A stretch of DNA of 64,000 nucleotides from Carallia brachiata (Eukaryota > Streptophyta > Magnoliopsida > Malpighiales > Rhizophoraceae). Below, piece after piece: positions 22,930-34,245 of this stretch. The position numbers were made by a program, and so were the translations under genes. Position 1 is the stretch's first letter; each line of letters opens with the position of its first letter. The notes below the pieces were generated by a model. That model made no database searches. It saw nothing but the letters and a program-made list of their open reading frames with translations, and was not told the DNA's origin. The stretch lies in the NCBI GenBank assembly GCA_021464245.1, contig JADCRB010000038.1:248001-312000 (forward strand), read 5' to 3'.

Positions 22930-24370
22930 TTGATTGACGTGAAGAATACTAGGTTTTTTGTTTTTTTATCGTATAGATGAAAAATACTAGGTTGAAATGA
23001 ACAACGCTGGAGATTCTACGTTAAGACCGAATAAGTTCCAATCCATCCTAAAAGTTGTGAAAATTTTCAATATAATTCTATTAGATTTTGTCTCGCAATT
23101 GAGTTTTACACTTTTATTTTTTTTATTTTACTCCATTTGAGTCTAATTTTTAATGAAATTTAGTTAACATGTTTAAAAAAGTATTTAAGTAAATGAATTA
23201 TGAACCAAAAACTCAAAATTTTGTCAAAAAAAAAACTAAAATGAAAAAAAAAATTAAAACATGTAGGACTCTATTGACAAAATAAAACTTAATAAGACTA
23301 GTTTATAAAATTCATAAAAATTTATGGCTGATTTGTGCGGACTGTGCTTTATCACATGTTGGGGTAGGAATTAGGATAATTAAAATGAAAAATAATAATT
23401 GTTTGGTTTATTAGACAGATGGATTGTCAGCTAAATAATGATTTAGCTCTTCTATTTTATAAATTTCACATTCTTTATTCCCAATTTAAACTCAAGATTT
23501 CTATAATAAAAATTTAATATTTAACTATTAAAATGTCATTTAAAAAAACAAAGGGAAATGATAGGTGCACTGGGTGGGGATGGAGTTAATTGTAATGTGT
23601 ATTATTCATAAATCTATGGTACATAAATGTTATTTGTAAGTTTATATGTTTTTTAATATTTTTTTATAACTTACAAGTGTAAAAACTGTTAAAATTGATA
23701 TACAATAAAATTATAAAAAATTATATACAAGAAATAACTTCGACTCTTTCTCTGATTATTTATCTTCGTCGATGTATCGGCTCCCAAAAAGAATAATAAT
23801 GCGCGTATTGCAAACCTACTCTCTTTTTTTTTGGGGGGTGGGGGAGGGGGGGGGGGGTTCACCGGCGTTGAGCACATAAAAGATCCAGTTATTTGGTCAC
23901 ACTCTATGAATTAAGAACTTTATCACGACCTCTTATGCCCTTATTTATATATTTTTTTGACTGAGAAATACTAGGCTGAGAATGAATATATATTTTTTTG
24001 ACTGAGAAATACTAGGCTGAGGATGAAGCTGGTGGGAGATACTATGTTAGGATTTTTCCGAAAAAAAAAAGATCTTATATTAGGACAATCAATTCTAAAA
24101 TTTTGTCCAAAACTGGACTAAAATGGATGGTGATTGACAAAATGAAGAATTATAGAACTACATTAACATATAACTTTAGGACTAATTTATAGGTTATCAC
24201 ACATTAGACTAAAAATTAAAATTATTCAAAAAGGATAATCCTTAACTATTGTTGCAAACCTAGTAATTTATTTTTCTTCATTGGCATTGAGCACATAAAA
24301 GATCCCAATAATTTGGTTCCACATTATGAATTATGCAGTTTATCGCGACTCCCTAGGCCCTTTTTTTTAG
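22930..24370. repeat. Local duplicated blocks upstream of the PR-4-like gene
   Basis: A block with AATACTAGGTTGA, a following TTAGGAC/TTAAGACC stretch and CTTTATCACATG occurs near 22945-23350 and again near 23960-24220. A second block (GAGCACATAAAAGATCC ... ATGAATTA ... TTTATC.CGAC) occurs at about 23868-23940 and 24286-24360. Within this, a unit of about 43 bp (TTTTTTTGACTGAGAAATACTAGGCTGAG) is tandem at about 23950-24030. A G-rich tract lies at 23833-23857. No gene. Confidence 0.55.
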
Positions 24371-26524
24371 TATAGTTTTTGTAAGTTAAGACACTTTTAC
24401 GTCCTTTTTTTATTATTATTTTTTAATTTTGGGTGACCTTTCCTTGTAAAGTTTTGTGGTTGGTGGAAAAGATCTAGCGAGTCAACCAACAACTTAGGTC
24501 CAGCGTCGAAGAACCAAAGAAAGATGCAACTATTTGGCGTGACATTATTCATCTTCTGGGTTATGGCTGAGAAACAAGAATGGTGAAAAAAGGAATCGTC
24601 TTATACTTCTTACGTACCAACTGATGCAATTTCTAATTACTTATTTTTTTAATTTAATTGTTTAAAAGCTCCTATTTTGCTTGCTTGCATGTTTTCTCTT
24701 AAGATTAAACACCCCCTAAGCCACCTTGGAGTTCTGTTGACGTAAATGTATCAACAAAAAGAAATATTGAACACGTGTCGCGACTTTTCAAATGGTTTGT
24801 TAGACGCATATTTGACGCTTGTGATACTAACTTTATAATGCAAAAATATCATACACACAATTATATGTTTCTATGAGCATAAGATTGGTCAGCAAGTAGC
24901 ACTATAGTTATTGGTCATGCCAATCAATATTCCGCATTTTAATTTCTTATATTTCCTATTTTGATTTTTAATTTTTTACGGTCATTTTACATATTACCTA
25001 AGTTACCTCTTTTTTTTTGATATATCACAAGCAGTTTTATTGATGAAAACAATTACAAGAGGATATTGAAAAAATGAAGAGAGTAGCTTATTCAGCTAAT
25101 GCGCATAGAAAAAAGTTTTATAAGGTCTACATATTAAAAATATTAAATCTTTTCTCTCTCAAATTCATACAAAATGTTCACAAAATTTCTAAATTTTACA
25201 TCATACTAGGTTTCAGCCTGCAAGTTGTGCAGTTTTTATATTTTTATTATCAAATTTTATTTAAAATTATTCATTTTTTTCAAAAACAATACGTTATTCA
25301 CTAGATCGTGTAAAGGATAAGCATATGGGATGACTATTTTATAAATGTGAAAAAATTGTAACATCACTTTAAAATAGGCAAGAATATATTTGGGAGATTA
25401 ATAATAATGAGTCAAATTCAAATGATTTTTCAAATAAATAATTTCAATGGATTATGGCAACATTCATTAACTCCATGAATATATAGTGATTATATATAAT
25501 TACAAAAATAGAGAAAAAAAAACTATATACTAGTGAGACCATAATCAGTATTTTTATTTCTTTAAAAGTTTGTTTAATAGTCTTTTAAAAAAAATGTAAT
25601 CAGCAAGTCATACTTTTGTGAGTAAATGAGATGACATCTATGAACAAAGATTGAATCAAGGAATAAAAATGGAAAAAAGGAAGGAAATAATAGAAATTAA
25701 AGCAAGTGGATCAATTAAACAACGGACACATAGAGGCAAAACACATATACCTAAACAATTTAGAAGTTATTTCATGCTCCCCCATAGCTCAAGATAATAT
25801 ATAAAGAGCTTTGAAGAAGAATTCTATCTAATTAAATAATCCTCAGTGAATGACACCTGCCAAAAATTGCATAAAGACAAAATTGAACTCAAGAAGAATA
25901 ACCTTCAGGTTAATGGGAGATCTTTTTTGTTGTTGCACCTCTAGTTAAAATACTTAGAGAAGAATGATTAACCACTTGCGCATTCAAACTTGAAACCTAT
26001 CATTTGAATTGGCACCAAATCCCAGCAGCATTGCATTAAAGCCAATTTGCATAAAATCTGTTGAAGAAGCTTTAAATTAAAAAACGGCCCAAAGAGATAA
26101 AATCTGTTGATAAAGCTTTGTACTAAAAAACGGCCCAAAGAAAGAGCAGGAGTGGGGAGGAAAAATAAAAGTAGCTTGTAAACATATAAAATTAAGAGTT
26201 GGAATTTCCACTTGAAAAAGAAAATATTGATAATCCATAAAAATAAATGACAAAAAAAAAAAAACAAAGAAAAACACAAATTTACATGACAAAACCCAAA
26301 CCTACATGACTACAAACCTGCCATTCATGTGTATTTTCCTCCAAGAGATCAATCGTCAGTTAGTCAAGTAGATGGAAAATGTGAGAATAGAGGAGGGAAG
26401 AAAGTAAAAATTGAATCTTAACAATGTGTCATAACTAATTGTACTACAACTACGAGTTAATGTTAGTCATTGCTAAAAAATATGGAATAACCATTATTAA
26501 TTATATCACATAAACTCAACTCAA
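24371..26524. other. AT-rich intergenic DNA without a gene
   Basis: No frame with a recognisable domain on either strand. The frames at 25074-25304 and 25968-26292 are AT-driven. A short tandem repeat is listed separately. Confidence 0.5.
26050..26147. repeat. Tandem repeat, two units of about 49 bp
   Basis: The unit ATAAAATCTGTTGAWRAAGC followed by AAAAAACGGCCCAAAGA occurs twice in direct succession with a few substitutions. Confidence 0.75.
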
Positions 26525-27702
26525 GGTAGCGACGCAACATTTTGCAAGTTATTTTTTATCAACTTAAGTTCCCTTTTACCAAATAGAACAACCATGGGAT
26601 GTGAATAGATCAACATGAAATGATAGTCTTTTTTTATTCAGTTACTATAATTACTGTAAAGTCAATTCCAGAAGAACCAAAAACTTATAGCCTACCCTTT
26701 TAACATGTTAATCAGGATTAAGTCTTTGTGGTCTGCTTGCTTCGCAAGAATCTCACGTCGTAATTCATAAACAATGAAATGTGAATGTGAATATATAATT
26801 TAACTGGCATGGCTATCTGCTTTAATATATTTTTTTTGGGTTAAAAAAAGCGGGCTGAGTTTATCAAATAATGTGAAATTTGGGCCAAACTTACGTGGCG
26901 TAGATGATAATATGTAAATACTCAACTAATATACCATCTTTCACACGCTGTATTAGAAAATGTTCAAAAGTCTCATAATTTTTAGTACAATTGATTAGGA
27001 TATACTTATTAGAATCTCTTGATTTTGTGTTTAAATTCTAATTCCTTAATTCTCCTTTTTTGATCTTTCGCCATCCATTATAAAACAAAAAGAGTTTGAA
27101 AGTTATAATAAACAGATCAAGTCTAATTGTTCTGTTTTTTTTTGGTCCAACCTTCTTTATTAGATGACCCAAAATTGTCTTATAATGTAAACTTGACCAT
27201 AAACCCAATTCTTGTTAATATATTTTGGTTTCAAATTTAACCTGAAAATGAAAGTCAATTCCAAGACCCCTGTGTCCTCTCCTATCTATATCTATACATA
27301 AAAAAGTTTTAGACCCATACTAGTAAATCATACAAATTCGCCATATTGAAAGTTACAAACGTAACTAGTTACTAACAAATGAAATCACTGATGTTTTATA
27401 TAAGAATTTTTTTTTTAGAAAAAAATTTGTTTTCGAAGAAATTTTTTTTCAACTCATATCATATAAGATTTACACTTTAAATTCTACGATAACACTCATC
27501 TAATTTTAAATTTTGTCTTATTTTTCAGTTTTATTGTTTTACATTTTATCAATGTAGTTATATTTATTAATAAAGAGTTGCATTTGTTACTTTCAATATG
27601 GTGAGTTTGTGTGGTTGGTTTATGTGGTGTAGAAACTAAGCTCATCTACATGTGTATATATAACCAATTAGGCATTAATCGTTCACTTATTCACTTGAAA
27701 TC

Positions 27703-29259
27703 ATGGAGAAATGGTATCTCATACTAATCACCATATGGCTCTTAGCCATCCTCAAAGCCCTTTTAAACCTTTTATTCCTTCTAAAGAAACCCACCCACCG
27801 TCGTAGTGTCCCTCCTGGCCCCCTTTCTATGCCCACCATCACCAACATGCCGTGGCTCTGTAAGTCTTTAACTGAGCTCGGACCAACTATCCGCAACCTC
27901 CACGCCAAATTGGGCCCGTGATCACTCTAAGGATTGGCCCCTACTGGCCATATAATTTGCTGACTGCGGTCTCGCCCACCAGGCTTTGGTACAAAATGGG
28001 GCTTGTAAACCGCCCATGGCCTATCCCAGTTTTTTAGATTTGAGTAGCCAATCCACATAGCATCAATAAGGCTTTTAATAGGCCTAATTGGGCCTCCTCT
28101 GTAGAAACCTCACCTCAGAAATCCTTCATTGTTCAAGGGTCAAATCTACTCCCAGGCTTGCAAACGGGTGCTGAAAATCCTAGAAAACCACTTACATTTA
28201 GTTTCAGATTCTGGAACCTCGTTCAGTTAATGCAACATTTTCAATTTGCCATGTTTTGCTTGTTGCTCTTCAAGTTGTTTTGGAGACAGAGTTGATCAAA
28301 ACCAAGTCAAAGACGTTGAGAGAGTTGAGAGTGATATGCTTTTGAGTGTGAAGAGGTTCAATATACTCAATTTCTGACCAAGATTATACTTCGCAAAATG
28401 TGGGCCGAGTTCTTTCGAATGTGAAAGAACCAAGAAGATGTATTGATCCCTTTGATTAGAACAAGAAAGAAAATAAAATTAGAGAGAATTATTAGTAAGG
28501 CCACGGAAGATGATTGCAAAGAGGACAAAGATGAATATATCTTGTCCTATGTTGATATTTTGTTGGACTTGGAGCTTCCTGAGGGGCACAGAAAGCTGAA
28601 GGAAGACGAAGCGGTTACTTTATGTAACCAGTTTCTTAATGGCGACAATACCACTTTTACTGCCTGGCAGTAGATTATGGCTATTTGGTCAAGTATCCAC
28701 AAATTCAACGGAAGCTCTTCGCAGAAATTAATGGGGTTCTTAAAGATGGAGAAGAAGATATAATAAAGGAGGACTTGCAGAAGATGACATATCTAAAAGC
28801 AATTGTCTTGGAAGGGCTGAGGCGACACCTACCAACACATTTTGTGTTGCCATATACGGTCACCGAGGATATAGTTTTAGGTAATTTTAAGATTCCAAAG
28901 AATGAGACTGTAAGCTTCACGGTAGCTAAGATGGGGGCGATCCAAATGGGTGGGAGACTCCAATCGAATTCAAGTTGGCAAGGTTTTTGAATGGAGGATT
29001 AGGGAGAGAAGCATTTAATATAATAGGAAGCAGGGAGATCAAAATGATACCGTTTGGAGTAGGAAGAAGGCTTTGCCCTGGCTATGGCTTGGCAATGCTT
29101 CATTTGGAGTATTTTGTGGCCAACTTGATTTGGAAATTTGAGTGGAAAACTAAAGATGGAGATGAAATTGATCTGTTTGAGAACCAAGAGTTGACAATGA
29201 CCATGAAGTGTCCATTGGAAGCCTTTATTTTCCTAGGTTTAAGAATTAGCGGCATTTGA
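27703..29259 (+). pseudogene. CYP89A-like P450 pseudogene A1
   Basis: The ATG begins MEKWYLILITIW, an N-terminal membrane anchor. A proline hinge (VPPGPLSMP) and 72 open codons follow, then the frame is lost at 27919. P450 similarity continues in shifted frames to 29259. One segment holds SYVDILLDLELP and a damaged I-helix, NGDNTTF (28443-28673). Another holds the E-x-x-R motif in LEGLRRHLP (28685-28990). A third keeps the heme-binding loop FGVGRRLCPG with its cysteine (28975-29259). The gap between 27921 and 28443 is heavily eroded. It cannot encode a working enzyme. A TATA box (about 27654) and upstream DNA are shared with the A2 stub at 56290. Confidence 0.9.
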
Positions 29260-32200
29260 TTGAGTAATGCCATGGTTGTTATTATGAGTTTTACTAAGAA
29301 TTTTGCACTTACAACATGTCTCACAAGTTACACTAGATGTAGTCATTACAATCATTGGGGCTACCAAAATTCCTGAATAATGATCTTGATATGAAATTTT
29401 ATATCATTCAATAAAAATACAAATTGTTAAAATTTTTTGGCGCATATTAATGGGGCTCCTTCCAGGCATAATTGCAAGTGTAATATTTTTTAAGCTTGCC
29501 GACAACATCTCGATTTAGTTAGGAGAATCTTAATTAGAGTATTTTGAAGGAATTTTTAGTTTGAATATATATTTTTTTAGTATAACTCACTCAACTGTGA
29601 CATATCTAAATGCAACTGACCTAAAAAATCTTGCAAGTGTTCGAGACCAATCATAATAATTAAAAATCATGATAAGTATTCTAGGCATCAAACCCACAGA
29701 GGATAGAATCTAACTAGGTTTGTGTAAATTAATCAAAATAAAAAAATTTAATGAAAATGCGAAATTGAAATTGATCTAAAAACTAATCGAAGGGAATTTA
29801 ATAGAAGAATTTAAATTAACTAAAATGAAATCTAAAGTTGATGTTTCTTCAAAACAAAATGATCTAGGGTTTGGGATTTCTTTTAGTGAGGGGGTAAATT
29901 ACATTAGTTTCATGAGTTTGGTAATTTGAACGTCGTTTCTACTACATAAACTTTCACTCTCTCTCGAACAGCTAAGCTATACCTAAGTTACTCACGATTC
30001 TCTCCTGAGCTCACATGAAAATAGGTTAAGCCCATTAAAAATAAAGAAACAATTAGTGTGATACAAATCTTTCATCTCTCGATGTCAAAATTTGTATGTT
30101 CATCTACTTGGTACACGGTTAATGTCTCATCTCTTAATCTCAATATAACTCAAAGGCTACTTCTATGATGGATAATCATAAAAATAACATGAAGCTCCAG
30201 GTAGATAAATAAAATTAAGCCTTTGATAGATAATGAAATTAATTCAAAAGACTGAAAATCATTCATGAAAACTAAGTAATTGAACCCTTATGATAGGCTA
30301 CATCGTTTACCTTAACTTGAAGTTTTAGCTTCCTATCTTAAAACTTACAAAAAAAAAAAGTTGATATTCAACTAATAAAAAGTCATAAAAAAAGAGAATG
30401 ATAAAAAAAAAAAACTTTGTGTAGGCAACAGATAGTGCAAAGCCCTAGTCTCTGCCTTCGTGTTCCTCGCATCCTCTCCTCTTTTTGACTTTGTTTTGCT
30501 CTCTAGAACATATTAAAAGACTCCAAAAGAACCTCCTTAAACTTCCTACCCATGGTGGGTTTAAATACCCATAAAAAGAGTTATAGGTAGAAAACCTAAA
30601 ATTTTGAATTCAAGTATAAAAATGACTCTAAAATTTTAGATAGTTTTAATCTTTTAAATTCAAACCCAATTATCGGCCACTTCCATGTAGAATCTAAATT
30701 TGGTTAAAACAATAAAGTTGTAGCTCTATCTCTTAATTTCGATTCAGCTCAAAAATCACATAATTCTGACTTGTATAGAAGAAGTTATGGCTGAAAAACT
30801 TAACAGTATATAAAACTAAAAAATTTGTCCAAATATGACCAAATCGACACCGATTACTTTTTTTTGTATTTTTTTGTCATGCAAAACATAAAATAAAAAA
30901 TGGAAATAAAATCTGCCTATAAATATAATATTTATATAAATAAATATCATATTAAATATAAAATTATAAGTAATATCTATATAAATATTAGATCTATCAA
31001 CAACCAGAATCCAAATTAGGAAAGAAAACAACATTCAATAAATTTTTCAATAAAACGTACACAATGAATTATGCGTGATGCCATTTTTCTCTTTTCTGGA
31101 TTATTGGACTGCAAAGGCAGAATGCGAGGAAAAATTTGGATCATTGTTGACTTTTGTTGTAATTTTTAACCTTTCAAAACACTGAAAAGCTTAGTCTTCT
31201 TAAATGAATCGTCTGACAATTACCTTCGAAATTGCCACAACAAAGTCACTTTCACATGAAGAAATCCTCATCAGGCCCGTGGTTGTTTGAACCTTTCTCT
31301 ACATATTTGTTGAACTTTTCTCAACGTATTTGTTCAATTTATCAACTACAACGTTAAAATGTAGAATAAATTGTGCGAGGAAATAGAATAGGAGATAACA
31401 AAAAGAATACCGCAAAAAGATACATAATTTGGTTGTAATGACTTATTTTACAGTCCAAAGACCAATAAAGATTATATCTTATTTATAAAATTGTGTGTTT
31501 CATATAACACATAAACTTATAAAATTGTGTGTCTCATATAATACACAAACTCCGATATATAGTGAAAATTGACTTATATATAAAAAATTATATTGGGAAC
31601 ACCCCATTGGTTAACACTTCTATTTTGGAGGTTATTTTAGAAATTTAAGTTATAATCCTAGAAAAGAATTATAAGAAGAATTACCGTATTATATAACTAA
31701 TAACCCAATGAACAAATGAACTAAAAAAATAAATTACAAATTTGCATTAATACTGAGATTGTGCTAGAATTACAATCAAATCTATACTACCTGATTCATA
31801 AAGTCTTATTTTGATTGTAATGAGATTGTTTCTCTAACGAATAAACTATGCATTGATTCCTATCAAATCTTTACCCTTATTGAACTCAAATAACGTAGAG
31901 GCAATTATGTTTGTCAAATTTTCATTTGTTCCCATTCTTGTAGTTTAAGAAAAGTACCAAAATTGTGTTTGTCGACTTTCCAAAATCCTGCTTTTGCGGT
32001 AGGATGGTTTCCGAATTTAGTAAAGACGGTTAGTTGGGTCTGCTCCACACTGGCTATTTTGGTTCGAATTACTTTCTAAAATTAAACTCGGTAGACTTGT
32101 TGAAAGACTCTTGGTTTGTTTTTTTTCTCGGTTTTCCGCTTGCACTAGAATTCAATATACGACTAGATGTTTTTTTGTTAATTAACGAGATTGTTGAAAG

Positions 32201-32317
32201 GGAATCGGCAGAAGCAGTGATCCTAGTTGGCCTCCTTCGGAAGGATCCTCATTCCCATGTGTTCAAGCTCCTATAATAATAGACTTCAATATTTTCATGT
32301 CACGGAGTCACTTGTTC
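29260..32317. other. Spacer between A1 and B1 with a non-shared insert
   Basis: The first 300 bases and the last 1.15 kb match the spacer between A2 and B2. The middle (about 29590-31100) does not. It contains words such as GCATCAAACCCACAGAGGAT and CCATGGTGGGTTTAAATACC that look retroelement-derived. No protein domain and no termini could be defined. An open frame at 32034-32276 is conserved in B2 and discussed as a finding. Confidence 0.45.
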
Positions 32318-33755
32318 ATGGAAACCTGGTACCTCGTCCTCGTCTCCGTCTCCATTTCGGCCTTCCTCAAGGCCATGTTAAGCTATTTTTTCCCTTCCAA
32401 GAAACGCACTCATGGTCTCCCCCCAGGCCCCTTGTCCATACCCATAATCAGTACCGTCCTGTGGCTCCGAAAGTCCTTAGCGGATCTTGAGCCCATTGTC
32501 CGAAGCCTGCATGCCAAATTTGGTCCCATTATCACTCTCAGAGTTGGCCCCCGCCCCGCCATCTTCATTGTCGACCGCTCTCTTGCTCACCAGGCCTTGG
32601 TTCACAATGGGGCCACTTTCGCTGACCGGCCTCCGCCTTTGCCTCTTGCCAAGATTCTTAGTAGTAACCAACATAGCATCAATGCAGCTTCTTATGGGCC
32701 CACTTGGCGCCTCCTCCGCCGAAATCTCGCTTCAGAAAATCTCCACCCATCGAGGCTCAAGACCTATTCCTATGCCCGCAACAGGGTGCTGCAAACACTT
32801 GAAAATAACTTCCGATCAGTTTCCAGTGCCGGAAATCCTGTACAGCTTATGGAACATTTTCAGCACGCCATGTTTTGCTTATTGGCTTTCATATGCTTTG
32901 GGGACAGCCTTGACCAAAACCAAGTGGGCAGATTTCATGCAGAAGCGAAAACACCAAGTAGATGTATTAATTCCTTTGATAAGAGCAAGAAAAAGGGTGA
33001 AAGAAGAGAGATTGAGCAAGGCCGAATCCGATAATTGCAAAGACGAATACGTTTTATCCTATGTGGATACTTTGTTGGACCTGCAGCTTCCTGACGAGAA
33101 AAGGAATCTCAGTGAAGCTGAAATGGTTACTTTATGCAATGAGTTTATTAACACCGGCACAGACACTACTTCAAATGCATTACAATGGATCATGGCTAAT
33201 TTGGTTAAGTACCCGCAAATTCAAGAAAATCTGTTCATGGAAATCAAAGGGGTTGTTAAAGATGGGGAAGAAATTGTAAAGGAAGATGATTTGCAGAAGC
33301 TGCCATATCTGAAAGCAATTATTTTGGAAGGGCTAAGGCGACACCCACCTGCACATTTTCTGCTGCCACATGCTGTCACCGAGGATACAGTTTTGGGTAA
33401 TTATGTGATACCAAAAAATGGGACTGTAAACTTCATGGTATCAGATTTGGGGTGGGATCCAAAAGTGTGGGAAAATCCAATGGAATTCAAGCCTGAGAGA
33501 TTTATGAACGGAGAAGCATTTGATATAACGGGAAGCAGAGAGATCAGAATGATGCCATTTGGGGCGGGGAGGAGGATTTGCCCTGGACTTGGTCTGGCAA
33601 TGCTTCATTTGGAGTATTTTGTGGCCAATTTGATTTGGAAATTTGAGTGGAAAGCTAAAGACGGAGATTGTATTGATCTATCTGAGAAGTTGGAATTCAC
33701 GATGGTCATGAGGTATCCTTTGCAGGTGCACATAATTCCCCGGTTTAAGAATTAA
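32318..33755 (+). pseudogene. CYP89A-like P450 B1, disrupted by a deletion of about 104 bp
   Basis: The frame from the ATG (METWYLVLVSV) runs through the anchor, the hinge GLPPGPLSIP and the C-helix W-x-x-x-R ([10 protein letters not shown]) to DQNQV at about 32925. The next bases belong to the conserved WADFMQKRK segment, but in another frame. About 34 codons between them, present in C2, are missing. From there the second frame is open to the stop at 33755 and holds every later P450 motif: I-helix TGTDTTS, E-x-x-R in [14 protein letters not shown] and heme loop [10 protein letters not shown]. Apart from the deletion the gene is well kept, so it may have died recently. CYP89A genes are intronless, which argues against the gap being an intron. 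Confidence 0.88.
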
Positions 33756-34245
33756 AATCCTGTTACTGTAGAGACATGGAAAATGTACATGCTTTTATCT
33801 GAAGTTTTTCAACCAACAAAAAAAAAAAAAATTCGTGGATCCCGACATCACGTTAACACGTCTACTTTTTCTATTTTCTCATCTCTTTGGCATAACTGGA
33901 CTCTATAATATAATATGCTACTTAAAATTAGGGGTCCAATTACAGTGTCACTAAAAATGGACACAGGAATTGTCACTTCTATAATATATACATATTTTAA
34001 TTATCTTATTATTATATGCTTTGAAGAGTCCTCCACCTCAAGCTCCGGCTGTGCTGCAAGCTGATACGAGGGAAGGATAGTCTGGTTTTATTTGTTATGG
34101 TGTGTTTCTGTCTATCTGTTTTTTATTTTCTGATGTACTTAGCTTCTTTCACCCTTTGTAATATTAAAAAAAAGGAGAAGAAGAAGAAGAAGATTAAGGT
34201 CTATCTAAAGTTGTGTGTAATAGAGCTAGTCTGCTAATACTTTTG

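Larger units (their letters stand above)
26525..34245 (+). repeat. Duplicated unit AB, copy 1 (P450 types A1 and B1)
   Basis: Shared segments in the same order and orientation as 55440-64000 include the A promoter (about 26540-27702), the region after the A gene (about 29400-29580), the B upstream region (about 31150-32317), the B gene and its 3' flank (33760-34245). The intergenic part 29600-31100 is not shared and probably holds an insertion in this copy. Divergence is considerable, with many indels. Confidence 0.8.

Noticed and set aside
32487..33755. 422-codon frame taken as one gene from 32487
   Set aside because: Its first part (up to about 32925) is the wrong frame of the P450 N-terminus; only the part after the deletion junction is genuine P450 sequence.
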